This document shows, in pieces, positions 1-8,787 of a stretch of 64,000 nt of DNA (positions are counted from its first letter, which is position 1; each line of letters begins with the position of its first letter). A model generated the notes under the pieces. The model worked only from the letters and a program-made list of their open reading frames with translations, did no database searches and was not told where the DNA came from. Source of the DNA: Armatimonadota bacterium (GTDB lineage: Bacteria > Armatimonadota > Fimbriimonadia > Fimbriimonadales > Fimbriimonadaceae); assembly GCA_037138755.1 (NCBI GenBank), contig JBAXHT010000001.1, positions 1,335,805 to 1,399,804 of the forward strand, in the 5' to 3' direction. A program made the position numbers and the translations under genes.

Positions 1-1490
1 CAGAAACTACGATAACGCAACCAACGGGCTCGTTTGCCCAGACCGCGGGCACGCAGACCAAGCGGGCAACCGTCACTGGCAAGTCGCTCAACGTCAATAT
101 CAATACGACCGCCGATGGGAACGCTGCGTTCGTGATGCTGGACAATGGAAAGCCAGGAGCTTGGTACACCGGGCTCACGAACACTCTGGAAGGTCTCACC
201 GATGGCTACGTCGCCACAACAAAGCTAGCGAACGGTAGCTTCCGGCTCGCAAACTTCGATATCTCAAATCTTGAGGATGGTCTGCACGTCCTCAAGGTCC
301 GCGTGTTTGCCGACACTGGCAGCCGCCCCGGCGTATTCAGCGACTTTTACTACTGGTTCGATGTCCGTCGGGGACTGGGGACTGGCTGGACCATTGACGG
401 AAACCTCACCGAATTCGGTACTGAGGCCAACTGGTGGCAGCAACGTACTCCTTCATCGAGCTCGAATCGTCTGGATGGGCTCTTCATTTCAAATGACGAC
501 CAGTACCTCTACATCGGGCTTGCTGGTCGAGTCGACCCAGCCGAGGGAATGACGAACGGAATGTCGTTGTTGATCGACCCTGCAGTCGGTTCAAGTGGAG
601 GGATCACGAATCTTGCGTCTCTTAATGATGATAGTGGTCCGGCTCCGAGGCTTTTATCGAATACTCGCCTCACTGTTCCAAGTGGGTTCTCCGCAAAGTT
701 GGCTCTATCCAGCTTCCGCCATAGTGTGCTAAGCACGTCGCCGGAATCGGGAATCAATGGGCTGCCCACGCTGCCGAAGACCGCCGGTGCCGAGGCGGGC
801 ACTTGGCGAATTGACCCCACTAGGCTGAGTGCGCTGATCGGAGTTCCTAGCAGTATCGCCATCCAACCGCGAACTTCACCTACGGGGACTCTCACCGGGC
901 TTGAAGCAGCGATTCCGTTGCGATCAATCTTCCGCAACGGAGCAGTAAGTGGCCAGGCAATGGGCTTCCTAGCCTATCTTGGAACGACTGGAGAGGCAGG
1001 GACAACACTTCTTTCCACTGACCCTCTCCGGGGAAGTATCGGCGGACGGCCCGAAGCCGTGAGCTGGCTGTCGAACCAGTTCCTTCCGACCCAGTCAAAT
1101 GTCTTGAATGACCCTGGTACAAACTTGTTGACGGTTCCGAGCTTCCTAAGCTACCAGCCGATGCGAGCAAGCGCGAGTCCTGACATTGTCATTAGAACCA
1201 CGAGTTACGATCCCGCGACCCAAACTCAGACGGTCGGGGTTCGGAACAATGGAACAACCACCCTGTCTGGCCCGGTTTGGTTGGTGGTCACTCCTGGAGT
1301 AAAGAGCACGGCTCAAGTGGTGAATCGGCAGGGGATGACCATTTACGGAACGCCGAAGCCGTACTGCCTGATTCGCCGGACGAGCCTTGCTCCGAAGCAA
1401 GAGCAGGTGTTCGAGGTGAAGTTTAGCAACGTGAACGGAAGTTCGCCGCTGGCAACCTACGCTGCAATGTTTGGTAGAGGCGCGCTGTAG
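1..1490 (+). CDS. C-terminal part of a large secreted protein (5' end outside window)
   Basis: The frame is open from base 3 to the TAG at 1488-1490, giving about 495 visible residues, so the start lies upstream. The GTG/ATG codons near 132 sit inside the open frame and are not credible starts. The sequence is rich in Ser, Thr, Gly and Asn with no membrane segment, as in extracellular beta-sandwich proteins. A stretch around bases 470-950 (NDDQYLYIGLAGRVDP, then a Gly-rich loop and LNDDSGPAPR) looks like a carbohydrate-binding or DOMON-like beta domain. The last ~110 residues (DIVIRTTSYDPATQTQ, then VGVRNNGTTTLSGPVW) look like an Ig-like domain. Similar tails occur on bacterial amylase-type and cell-surface proteins, but the catalytic part, if any, is not visible, so no function is assigned. 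Confidence 0.75.
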   Translation, partial: ETTITQPTGSFAQTAGTQTKRATVTGKSLNVNINTTADGNAAFVMLDNGKPGAWYTGLTNTLEGLTDGYVATTKLANGSFRLANFDISNLEDGLHVLKVRVFADTGSRPGVFSDFYYWFDVRRGLGTGWTIDGNLTEFGTEANWWQQRTPSSSSNRLDGLFISNDDQYLYIGLAGRVDPAEGMTNGMSLLIDPAVGSSGGITNLASLNDDSGPAPRLLSNTRLTVPSGFSAKLALSSFRHSVLSTSPESGINGLPTLPKTAGAEAGTWRIDPTRLSALIGVPSSIAIQPRTSPTGTLTGLEAAIPLRSIFRNGAVSGQAMGFLAYLGTTGEAGTTLLSTDPLRGSIGGRPEAVSWLSNQFLPTQSNVLNDPGTNLLTVPSFLSYQPMRASASPDIVIRTTSYDPATQTQTVGVRNNGTTTLSGPVWLVVTPGVKSTAQVVNRQGMTIYGTPKPYCLIRRTSLAPKQEQVFEVKFSNVNGSSPLATYAAMFGRGAL

Positions 1491-1519
1491 TTATGCGGTA
1501 AAATGTAAGTTCTCCGCGC

Positions 1520-1595
1520 AGGGGTATAGCTCAGTTGGTAGAGCGTCGGTCTCCAAAACCGTAGGTCGCGGGTTCAAGTCCTGTTGCCCCTGCCA
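1520..1595 (+). tRNA. tRNA-Trp (anticodon CCA)
   Basis: A complete 76-base cloverleaf. The acceptor AGGGGTA pairs with TGCCCCT, the discriminator is G and the 3' CCA is encoded. The D arm is GCTC/GAGC with loop AGTTGGTA, and the anticodon loop CTCCAAA carries anticodon CCA. The T arm is GCGGG TTCAAGT CCTGT. It lies between the end of the secreted protein gene and the next + strand gene. A -10-like TAAAAT at 1499-1504 could drive it. Confidence 0.97.
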
Positions 1596-1641
1596 TTTTA
1601 CTGCGGAAATCTCAAGAAACCGATCCTAGTAGAAATGCGTT

Positions 1642-1647
1642 TATACT
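1642..1647 (+). promoter_or_regulatory. -10 hexamer TATACT, leaderless-type promoter
   Basis: TATACT ends 8 bases before the ATG at 1656 and there is no Shine-Dalgarno, so transcription would begin at or next to the start codon. The same arrangement recurs at many genes in this window. Confidence 0.5.
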
Positions 1648-1655
1648 AGTCAAGT

Positions 1656-2249
1656 ATGGACGGCGAATACAGCAAGCTGGAAAAGGACTTCCTTGGCAAT
1701 GAGCGGATGGTTCATTACAACTCGGACGGAGTTGCCGTTTCCGCCAGCCGTGTTGAGCGAGCCGAGGATGGGTCGATGACGGTCGGTGAGCCGATTCCTC
1801 TTTCCACCCAATCGCAACCGACCCAAGTACCGGTCCGGCCGACTACAGATGCTGGGCCAGGAAGTTATCCTCCTGGAACCGTCGCCACGATCGGTATTGC
1901 GTCTTTTGTCTTGGCTGCCCTAGCAGCTTTGTTCATCATCAACTCAAACAAGTCGGATTCGCCGGCCGAGCGGTTTAATACTGCTGTCTACCGTGATCCT
2001 GTTCAGGTGCAACCGCGAACCGAAAACTTGGAAGATGTTCCTCCGCCTAGAGAGTACGACAGCCCCCAGCCCAGGCAAGAGGATGAAGTGCCTCCTGGAG
2101 ACCCAACAAGGCCAAGAATTGATATTCGAAACGAAGAGCCCGAAGTTCTTGAAAAGAAACCTGAGCCTACTCATGACAAACCCGATCCAGAGCCGAAGAA
2201 AGGGTCAGACCCAATTGATCTACGGGGCGATGGCGACGAATCCCGGTAA
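1656..2249 (+). CDS. single-pass membrane protein with Pro/Glu-rich tail, unknown function
   Basis: 197 residues. An N-terminal soluble part (MDGEYSKLEKDFLGNERMVH) of ~70 residues precedes one membrane helix at about residues 75-95 (TVATIGIASFVLAALAALFI). A low-complexity tail rich in Pro, Glu, Asp and Arg follows. I recognise no domain. The N-terminal segment with its glycine/valine turn could be a small beta module. The ATG at 1656 is preceded by a TATACT hexamer 8 bases upstream. The next gene starts 18 bases after the stop on the same strand and is also membrane-anchored, so the two may act together at the envelope. Confidence 0.75.
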   Translation: MDGEYSKLEKDFLGNERMVHYNSDGVAVSASRVERAEDGSMTVGEPIPLSTQSQPTQVPVRPTTDAGPGSYPPGTVATIGIASFVLAALAALFIINSNKSDSPAERFNTAVYRDPVQVQPRTENLEDVPPPREYDSPQPRQEDEVPPGDPTRPRIDIRNEEPEVLEKKPEPTHDKPDPEPKKGSDPIDLRGDGDESR

Positions 2250-2267
2250 CATTGACAACACAAGATC

Positions 2268-3104
2268 ATGGTAGCCATCGGAATTGCGTCGTTTCTCATT
2301 GCGAATCTTCAGCAAAAGCTTGAGACAAAGTTATCCGATCTAAAACCGGTCACTCAAGCAGCCGGAACTGGGCAGATCGAAAAGAATGATGCCTTCTCGA
2401 TCGGCGGAGTTGTCCTCTCCGAGGGAATGCTCTTTACACCAAAGAACGCTGGAGATAACAACGAGCAAAAGGCGACGCTGGTGTACTCAATCCCCGCCAA
2501 TACAACTTCGTTTCGAGCCTTCTTCGGGATACCCGACGGCTATCCGACCGCATGGCTCTCAGCCAGCTTGGCGGTTTCGGTCGATGGTGAGCTCGTCAAG
2601 CTGTACGAAGCTCAATCAGATTCAAAGCCAATCAAGATAGAAATCCCAACCAAGGGCGCGAAGTCGCTCAAGTTGGTCTTCAACGGCTACTCTGCGCTGG
2701 GAGATAGCGTTTTTTCTTCGCTCGCGTCGAAGCCCTCCGAACAAATTCCAAAGCCGGCTGTGGATACAACTGGCCTCGCCCGAGTCATTCTCACGGCCCC
2801 GGAGAACGGTGACAAGACTAAAGATAAGCTTGTTGTTAAGTGGGATGCTATCTCTGAAGCAATCGCCTATGGTGTCGAAATAGTTTTGGTCTCTAACAAC
2901 TCGAAGACGGTTCCGACTCGGTTTCTTCGATCCTTTACAGCCAAAGGAACTTCCTTTGAGTGGGTCTTTTCGGAGGATGTCGTATCTGGCGAGTACCAAG
3001 TCAGTGTGATTGCATTTAGCAAAAAGGGAGTTCTGAGTCGCTTCAGCGCGAGCAAGCGATTTACGGTGGAGCGAAGAACGGCTACAAAGCCCGGAAACCA
3101 ATAA
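2268..3104 (+). CDS. membrane-anchored beta-domain protein with C-terminal FN3-like domain, unknown function
   Basis: 278 residues starting at ATG 2268 with a short hydrophobic stretch (VAIGIASFLIANL) that may be a signal anchor. Residues ~35-160 (GGVVLSEGMLFTP, YSIPANTTSFRAFFGIP, LVFNGYSALGDSVF) have the pattern of an NPCBM-like carbohydrate-binding jelly roll. Residues ~168-270 (RVILTAPENGD, LVVKWDAISEAIAYGVEI, EYQVSVIAFSKKGVLS) read as a fibronectin type III fold. No catalytic motif is visible. It lies 18 bases after the preceding membrane protein gene, probably in one transcript, and upstream of a substrate-binding lipoprotein. Confidence 0.65.
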   Translation: MVAIGIASFLIANLQQKLETKLSDLKPVTQAAGTGQIEKNDAFSIGGVVLSEGMLFTPKNAGDNNEQKATLVYSIPANTTSFRAFFGIPDGYPTAWLSASLAVSVDGELVKLYEAQSDSKPIKIEIPTKGAKSLKLVFNGYSALGDSVFSSLASKPSEQIPKPAVDTTGLARVILTAPENGDKTKDKLVVKWDAISEAIAYGVEIVLVSNNSKTVPTRFLRSFTAKGTSFEWVFSEDVVSGEYQVSVIAFSKKGVLSRFSASKRFTVERRTATKPGNQ

Positions 3105-3148
3105 TCTCCTGACCTTGTTCTGGTAATCAGGTGTGGTTTCAAGCCACA

Positions 3149-4000
3149 ATGAATGTTATGCGCAGGCACTTGCTTGGACTACTGTTGCTCTCATCCCTCT
3201 CGTTTACTGGATGTGATAAGGCGACGACAGTCTCTGTCCCCATGCGGGGCGAGAGACTTCAGCACATCGTTAGTTTGAGCCCTGGAACGACAGAGATCCT
3301 CGCCACAATTGCCGTCAATTTTGAAGGCAGAACCAAGGCGTGTGATTTTCCGGACATGGTGAAGTCAAAGCCAATTTACGGAGATTTGAAACCGGACTTT
3401 GAGAAGATCACTCTGGACAAGATCCAACTCGTGGTGGTAGACGCTGATCTCTACTCCGAGGAGGATAAAACAAAGCTGAAGTCGACTGGTGCGAAGATAT
3501 TTGAGTTCAAAGCTACAACGGTTTCCGATCTTGAGAAGGAGATGCTCACGCTCGGTAGCCTTGTTGGCAGCGAAACGAATATCCAGGTTTATGTTGACCG
3601 AATCCGGCGAGAGCGCCGGGCTGCGGAAGGAGATTCTCCCTCTCCAAAACCAAAAGCAGTTCTGATCCTTCCTGGATCGGGTGGGACTCATATGATTGCG
3701 GGTGTGAAGTCTTTCCAAGCAGATTTGCTCAAGATAATTGGTGCTGAACCTGTTGGACCCGAATCGAGTAAGTTCGAAATGCTGACTCCTGAGTTTCTGT
3801 TTCAAGCTAACCCTGATGTGATTATCGTTGCTGGAGAAGCTAAATCCTTCCTGGCAGACACTCGCTTTTCAAACCTCGCAGCCGTTAAGGGTCTGAAGAT
3901 TTTCGGAAACAAGCAAGACATGTGGGTTCGCCGTGGGGGTCGTATTGACACTCTTATTGAGCAAGCCCACAAAGCCTTGATGCTCGTGGTGAAGAAGTAA
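3149..4000 (+). CDS. ABC transporter substrate-binding lipoprotein, BtuF/FecB-like
   Basis: About 283 residues. A lipoprotein signal (MRRHLLGLLLLSSLSFTGC) ends in a lipobox with Cys, so the protein is probably anchored on the outer face of a membrane. The mature part has the class III periplasmic-binding signature: IVSLSPGTTEILATIAV near the start, then DFEKITLDKIQLVVVD and PEFLFQANPDVIIVAG. That family binds vitamin B12, heme or siderophores; the ligand cannot be told. No permease or ATPase gene is adjacent. I prefer ATG 3149 or 3158 to the GTG at 3131 because the signal peptide starts there. Its stop TAA shares one base with the next ATG (TAATG), implying coupling to mtnP. Confidence 0.8.
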   Translation: MNVMRRHLLGLLLLSSLSFTGCDKATTVSVPMRGERLQHIVSLSPGTTEILATIAVNFEGRTKACDFPDMVKSKPIYGDLKPDFEKITLDKIQLVVVDADLYSEEDKTKLKSTGAKIFEFKATTVSDLEKEMLTLGSLVGSETNIQVYVDRIRRERRAAEGDSPSPKPKAVLILPGSGGTHMIAGVKSFQADLLKIIGAEPVGPESSKFEMLTPEFLFQANPDVIIVAGEAKSFLADTRFSNLAAVKGLKIFGNKQDMWVRRGGRIDTLIEQAHKALMLVVKK

Positions 4001-4848
4001 TGAATCAACGCGCAGAAATCGGAGTTTTCGGTGGATCTGGCTTCTACAGCCTCCTCAAGGATGTCGAGGAAGTCAAAATTGACACGCCTTATGGCGCGCC
4101 AAGCGACGCTGTCTTCCTTGCGACCGTAGCTGGCCGCAAGGTAGCGTTCTTGCCCCGCCACGGTCGGCACCACACACTGCCGCCCCACAAAATCAACTAT
4201 CGGGCGAATGTCTGGGCGATGAGATCGCTCGGTGTCCAGGCGATCATCTCGCCGTGCGCAGCGGGTTCCCTTCAAGCTCATGTTGCACCAACCCACTTCG
4301 TCGTCTGCGACCAGTTCGTAGATCGGACCAATGGTCGAGCCGACACTTTCTACGACGGCCCAATCGTCACTCACGTCTCACCCGCAGACATGTACGACGC
4401 GACCCTCCGCAAGCTCGCCGTCGAAACCATCCGCGAGAACGGAATCACCTGCCACGACGGCGGAACCGTTGTTGTCATCCAAGGACCTCGCTTCAGCACC
4501 AAGAGCGAGTCCAAGTGGTTCCACGACCAAGGCTGGGAAGTCATCAACATGACCCAATACCCCGAGGCATACCTTTGCCACGAAATGGGAATGGCGGTTG
4601 TCAACATCTCGCTCATCACCGACTACGACAGCGGCGTCCATGCCGGAGCCGAAGCTGTGAACGCCCATGACGTCCTCAGCGTATTCAAAGAGAACTCAGA
4701 GAAGATCAAGAAGGTCGTTCTGGACATGATCGGAAAGATGCCTTCCGACCTAACCACCCTCGGACACCGAGCCTCGCTGGCGTACACTCGAGGCGACGGA
4801 CACGCAACCTCGCCCAACGATATTCGTCTATTTGAATTGCTGGACTAA
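4000..4848 (+). CDS. mtnP: S-methyl-5'-thioadenosine phosphorylase
   Basis: 282 residues, the usual length. It splits methylthioadenosine with phosphate into adenine and methylthioribose-1-phosphate, which clears a by-product of polyamine and SAM use. Visible family motifs are GVFGGSGFYSL at the N-terminus (phosphate site), FLPRHGRHHTLPPHKINYRAN, then SPCAAGSLQ, and VINMTQYPEAYLCHEMGM (substrate Met/Glu region). TDYDSG carries the two Asp residues typical of MTA phosphorylases, where purine nucleoside phosphorylases have Asn. The start overlaps the stop of the lipoprotein gene by one base. A gene for adenosine deaminase near 60 kb would act on related nucleosides. Confidence 0.93.
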   Translation: MNQRAEIGVFGGSGFYSLLKDVEEVKIDTPYGAPSDAVFLATVAGRKVAFLPRHGRHHTLPPHKINYRANVWAMRSLGVQAIISPCAAGSLQAHVAPTHFVVCDQFVDRTNGRADTFYDGPIVTHVSPADMYDATLRKLAVETIRENGITCHDGGTVVVIQGPRFSTKSESKWFHDQGWEVINMTQYPEAYLCHEMGMAVVNISLITDYDSGVHAGAEAVNAHDVLSVFKENSEKIKKVVLDMIGKMPSDLTTLGHRASLAYTRGDGHATSPNDIRLFELLD

Positions 4849-4851
4849 CCT

Positions 4852-7080
4852 ATGCTTTCGACCCTCATCGCCCTCTCGTCGCTAACGCTTACTCAGGTTT
4901 CGGGAGGCCAGGGGGAAAGTGTTTTTCCGAAACCGGTGGCGCGAAATCCGGAGGTGCTGACGGACCGGAGCATTTTTCAGTACCTCACGGACTCGACGAA
5001 TGACATCTCTCGCACCACGAGTGAGGAACAAGATTGGTCTGCGCTCAAGCTAGTCGCTCCCAAGGTGACAGCAGTAAAGCTGCGCGTGCTGATGCTCGTT
5101 TTTGAGCGCGACTTCACGAATCCCAGGATCAGCAACACTCTGGAGCTATCTGACAAAACTCGACTGGTGCAGTCAATGTCGCGAATCAGAGCTTTTTTCT
5201 CGTCGATGTCCGCTGGAGAATTGGATATCGAAGTCATCCCGCGATTCATCTCTGAGCCAATTTTCTTTGACTACGAAGCAAAGGAGATCTTGGAGAAAGA
5301 GTTTAACCAGTCGAAGTTTGACGCTGACGATCGTGAGGAGAGGGGACCATTCGACTCCGTTATAGCGATTTCTAGTTCAAATGGAAAAATTGGTTTCTCT
5401 AGCGACTTTTCATCTCTATCAGGCAACTCTGACACAGTTCTACTCGAACAGAATTTAGTTCGAACGGTGTGCTGGTCTTTCCGAGATAACTTGTTGCGTA
5501 GGTACAAGGAGGCTCCTGTCTCGATGGAGGTAGCAGCAAGAACTTCTCCATTCAACTACCCTAATCAGTGGCCAAGCCTTCGCAAATCGGTAGACTCACG
5601 TCTATTCAGCAAAACGTTCCGTTCGGATAACGAGTCCGTCCTGCGCGGAACATCTGCATTTGGTGCTCAATCTGAGTTCCAGAGTAACGAGCCAACGACA
5701 AGCGTTTCGGGCTCGGTCAATGTACTTTCCGTGGATGGTGCGCTGGTCTACACCGAATCGGCAATCATCAGAAACGGAAGAGTGAAGATACCTGGTTGGC
5801 CCGTCGGAATATTGGAATTCAAAGTCCGAACGAAATCTTCAAACCCTGTCTCGTTCCGGTATGTGAGTCCAACCGCTGGTGCCGAAGGCGGTCCAGAGGT
5901 CAAAGATGTCACCATCGGAGTAGGTGCCTCTATTCCCATAACGCCAGACGGTACATGGCAAACCGTTCGCGTTGGTCGTGCCGACGGGAAATCACAACAT
6001 CTTACATTCGGTGTGCCCGCCGAGTTCAATGGCGTTACTCGTGACCCCCACGAGGTGGTCAAGTACGAGTTCAAAGAGTTCAAAATTGTGTCCGACGCGC
6101 CGAATCCGGTTACTCCGCCAAAGACTTGGAATTTGGACACCTCGGAAGGGATTGCGCAGGCCCTCACCTCGGCACGAACTGAGATAAAGCGGAATGCGCT
6201 AGCACAAGTTCTTTCCGATCCTGATAAATTCAAATCCCTCCAGCCCAAGCTCCTAGAAATGTCGACCGAACTCGAACCCGCCGTCGCCTTCGGCGCCGTC
6301 CATGCCTACGGCCGAATCGGAATCGCGAACGACGACCTGATCGGCAAAGCCTTCATGAACCGCCTCGTTGCCACCGCGCCAAACGAGTACGCCCGCGAGG
6401 CCGCTCTCCTCTACTTCGCCGAGCACCCCGAACAGACCACTTTCGAAGCCATCGCTCCTAATATCGTTCGCCGCAGCTGGCGAACGAGGATCGCAACAGT
6501 GAAAGCCCTTGCCGCGCTGGACAGGACCGAGCTCAAGGCCAAGCCCGCCGCTAGGCAGCTCCTCCTAACTGCCACGGGGCAGGATATGGCGATCATCCGC
6601 TCCGCCGCCCTCGCGATGATGAAGCCTGAGGTTGAACTTGAGCGAAAGCAGCTCGAATACTCCCTGGTCAACGATCCTTCGGAGCAAGTCCGGCTTCAGT
6701 GCCTCAAACAACTCGCGGCGGCTAACGCCTCCAAGGAAGTCCTCTTCGGGTCCCTTGCCGACGACAGCCCATACGTCAGGGAACATGTCTATGAGCAACT
6801 TCCAGTAAGTCTTCAGCGTGAGGCACTCCAGCGCATGGTGATCGACCGAGACACCTATGTCCGAGCGGCAGCCCTTTACGGTTTCGCCAAACTTTCAGAA
6901 TCAACACAATCAGGTGAAATTCAGAACACGTTTGCTGAGGAGCATCCTGCGGTTCTACTGGCTCTGGTCGAAGGCGCCCAACGTGGAAAGTGGAAACTTC
7001 CCGCAAACGTGATCGAAAATGCCAAGAAAAGCAAGAGTCCACTGGTGCGAGAGGGCGCAGCGAAGTTAGCACTGCAATGA
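4852..7080 (+). CDS. secreted protein with C-terminal HEAT-like repeats, unknown function
   Basis: 742 residues starting 3 bases after mtnP. The first ~20 residues (MLSTLIALSSLTLTQVSGG) are a signal peptide. Residues ~70-230 resemble the front part of secreted metallopeptidase-like proteins (VLMLVFERDFTN, FDSVIAISSSNGKIG) but I see no HExxH. Residues ~275-400 look like a beta-sandwich domain (VSGSVNVLSVDGALVYTESA). From ~430 to the end are helical pairs of HEAT type (ALTSARTEIKRNALAQVLSD, LLEMSTELEPAVAFGAVHAY, YVREHVYEQLPVSLQR). Base composition shifts to C-rich at about 6240, where the HEAT part begins in earnest. The stop overlaps the rpiB start as ATGA. Confidence 0.65.
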   Translation: MLSTLIALSSLTLTQVSGGQGESVFPKPVARNPEVLTDRSIFQYLTDSTNDISRTTSEEQDWSALKLVAPKVTAVKLRVLMLVFERDFTNPRISNTLELSDKTRLVQSMSRIRAFFSSMSAGELDIEVIPRFISEPIFFDYEAKEILEKEFNQSKFDADDREERGPFDSVIAISSSNGKIGFSSDFSSLSGNSDTVLLEQNLVRTVCWSFRDNLLRRYKEAPVSMEVAARTSPFNYPNQWPSLRKSVDSRLFSKTFRSDNESVLRGTSAFGAQSEFQSNEPTTSVSGSVNVLSVDGALVYTESAIIRNGRVKIPGWPVGILEFKVRTKSSNPVSFRYVSPTAGAEGGPEVKDVTIGVGASIPITPDGTWQTVRVGRADGKSQHLTFGVPAEFNGVTRDPHEVVKYEFKEFKIVSDAPNPVTPPKTWNLDTSEGIAQALTSARTEIKRNALAQVLSDPDKFKSLQPKLLEMSTELEPAVAFGAVHAYGRIGIANDDLIGKAFMNRLVATAPNEYAREAALLYFAEHPEQTTFEAIAPNIVRRSWRTRIATVKALAALDRTELKAKPAARQLLLTATGQDMAIIRSAALAMMKPEVELERKQLEYSLVNDPSEQVRLQCLKQLAAANASKEVLFGSLADDSPYVREHVYEQLPVSLQREALQRMVIDRDTYVRAAALYGFAKLSESTQSGEIQNTFAEEHPAVLLALVEGAQRGKWKLPANVIENAKKSKSPLVREGAAKLALQ

Positions 7081-7508
7081 AGATTGTCCTTGCATCCGAC
7101 CACGCAGCCCTAGACCTCAGGGGATACCTGAAAGACAAACTGGAAGCCGCTGGGCATCAAGCCACCGAAGTAGGGGCGCTAACTACCGATGCCTACGATT
7201 ACCCAGACGCAGCCGACGAACTTGCCAAAGTGCTGAACGATCACGATTTTGGTATTGTCATTTGCGGAACCGGAATTGGCATCAGTATCCGAGCCAATCG
7301 ATACACCCAAATCCGCGCGGCACTCTGTACCACCGAATATATGGCCGAGATGGCTCGTGAGCACAACGATGCCAACGTCCTGGCTCTCGGAGCCAGAGTT
7401 CTCGGCACCGAGCAGGCGTGGGCAATCACCAAAGCGTTTCTCAGCGGAAAACCTAGTGAAGTCCCGAGGCATAAAGCTCGCGTCGAGAAGCTTGGCGCGC
7501 CAATCTGA
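7077..7508 (+). CDS. rpiB: ribose-5-phosphate isomerase B
   Basis: 143 residues. It interconverts ribose-5-phosphate and ribulose-5-phosphate in the non-oxidative pentose phosphate pathway. RpiB/LacAB family features are KIVLASDHAALDLRGYLK at the start, DYPDAADELAKVL, the active-site ICGTGIGISI (Cys base), and AREHNDANVLALGARV with the conserved His. The ATG at 7077 is the first residue of the family alignment and overlaps the TGA of the upstream gene (ATGA). An in-frame ATG at 6990 would add 29 residues lying inside the HEAT gene and is rejected. Confidence 0.93.
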   Translation: MKIVLASDHAALDLRGYLKDKLEAAGHQATEVGALTTDAYDYPDAADELAKVLNDHDFGIVICGTGIGISIRANRYTQIRAALCTTEYMAEMAREHNDANVLALGARVLGTEQAWAITKAFLSGKPSEVPRHKARVEKLGAPI

Positions 7509-7510
7509 CG

Positions 7511-7516
7511 TAGAAT
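7511..7516 (+). promoter_or_regulatory. -10 hexamer TAGAAT before the S41-like pair
   Basis: TAGAAT lies in the 16-base gap after rpiB and ends 8 bases before ATG 7525. No Shine-Dalgarno is present, so this may be an internal leaderless promoter for the two peptidase-family genes. Confidence 0.4.
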
Positions 7517-7524
7517 AGTTCCAT

Positions 7525-8787
7525 ATGAGTCTTGAGCGCAAAAGCCTGAGCAGCGCGTTGGTCATTTCCGGTCTTTTGGTCGCCGGAATTGCGGGAATGA
7601 AGTTCAGATCGATCCGTGACCTTCCGAATACGCAGGAAACGAACCTGAGTTCCATGCTCGCCTCAAACGGCAAAGAACTCGAGATTGCTGAAACAGACTA
7701 TTTCACCGGAATCATCGAGCTCCTTCGGGGTCGCTACGTTGACCAAGTGCCCACTGACGACAAGCTACTTAGCGGGGCGGTAAGAGGAATGATCGTCGGC
7801 TTGCGCGATGTCGATAGCCAGTTCTACAAACCAGAGGAGTTCACCGCCTTCAAGAGCATCCGCGCCGGACGTTATCCCGGAATCGGAGTCTGGATGGACT
7901 ACAAGCCCCAGAAGGTCAGCCTCAAGCTTGGCGGAGTGAGCCAAGAACAGGACATGCCTCGTCTCACCGTCGTTTCAGTCGCCCCTGGCTCGCCAGCGGA
8001 TAAAGCGGGTGTGAAACCCGGCGATCTGCTCGATTCTGTTGATGATCACTGGGTGATGAACAGTGAAGCCATCATCAAGTATCAAGCCGCCCAAGCCGAC
8101 TTCATGGCGAAGAAGATCGACTTCAAAACGATCAACGACATGCGAAAATCGCTCAAGGCCCGTATGGACAAGAGCATCATGCCCGTCCGAGCGCGCGAGA
8201 AGCTCATCACAGGCAATACCGGAGAGCTTGCCATTATCTGGGAACGCGCCGGCAAAAAGATCGAAACGAAGATCGCGAAAGCGGAAACTGATGTCCAACG
8301 AGCAGTTGCTGCCGACGGAACGGTTAACCTGATGTTTACCAGCGGAGCCGTTGAGGATCTGACGGCGGCGCTGAAAGACAAATCAGCCATCACTCTGGAC
8401 CTCCGGAACAACGTCCTCGGAGATATGGAAACCATGCGCCGTTGCCTCGCCCTCGTAGCTCCGGCGGGAACTTACGGTTACTTCAAGAACGAGCGAAAGT
8501 CGTCGGCACCCGTTCAACTGACGATCAGCAAAGGGAATTCAACCCCTCCAAAGATCAAGTTGATTGTTGATCAAAGCACGCGCGACGCCGCCGAGATCTT
8601 CGCTCTTGCGCTTCAGAGCAAAGGAATCGCGACGCTCAGCGGTACCGATATGGGCAACAGCCGCAAGCTGAAAGACGTCGTCCAGCTTCCTGATGGTAGC
8701 GGATATACGCTCAATATCGGAACCTTTACTCCAGGCAAGCCGCCAACCACCAAGGTCGCCCAGGCCAAAGAGGAGGCACAAGTATGA
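7525..8787 (+). CDS. S41 (C-terminal processing) peptidase homologue, predicted catalytically dead
   Basis: 420 residues with an N-terminal membrane anchor (SALVISGLLVAGIAG). The CtpA/Prc layout is present: N-terminal cap (YFTGIIELLRGRYVDQVPTD, GLRDVDSQFYKPEEF), PDZ domain (VVSVAPGSPADKAGVKPGDL) with a ~60-residue charged insertion after it, and an S41 core (ALTLDLRNN-like ITLDLRNNVLG, then IKLIVDQSTRDAAEIFALAL). In active members the nucleophile Ser sits in SASAAE and the general base Lys 25 residues later. Here these positions are Asp354 (TRDAAE) and Ser379 (GNSRK). Both catalytic residues are therefore missing. The gene overlaps the next, intact S41 gene as ATGA, so I infer a regulatory or scaffolding partner. 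Confidence 0.75.
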   Translation: MSLERKSLSSALVISGLLVAGIAGMKFRSIRDLPNTQETNLSSMLASNGKELEIAETDYFTGIIELLRGRYVDQVPTDDKLLSGAVRGMIVGLRDVDSQFYKPEEFTAFKSIRAGRYPGIGVWMDYKPQKVSLKLGGVSQEQDMPRLTVVSVAPGSPADKAGVKPGDLLDSVDDHWVMNSEAIIKYQAAQADFMAKKIDFKTINDMRKSLKARMDKSIMPVRAREKLITGNTGELAIIWERAGKKIETKIAKAETDVQRAVAADGTVNLMFTSGAVEDLTAALKDKSAITLDLRNNVLGDMETMRRCLALVAPAGTYGYFKNERKSSAPVQLTISKGNSTPPKIKLIVDQSTRDAAEIFALALQSKGIATLSGTDMGNSRKLKDVVQLPDGSGYTLNIGTFTPGKPPTTKVAQAKEEAQV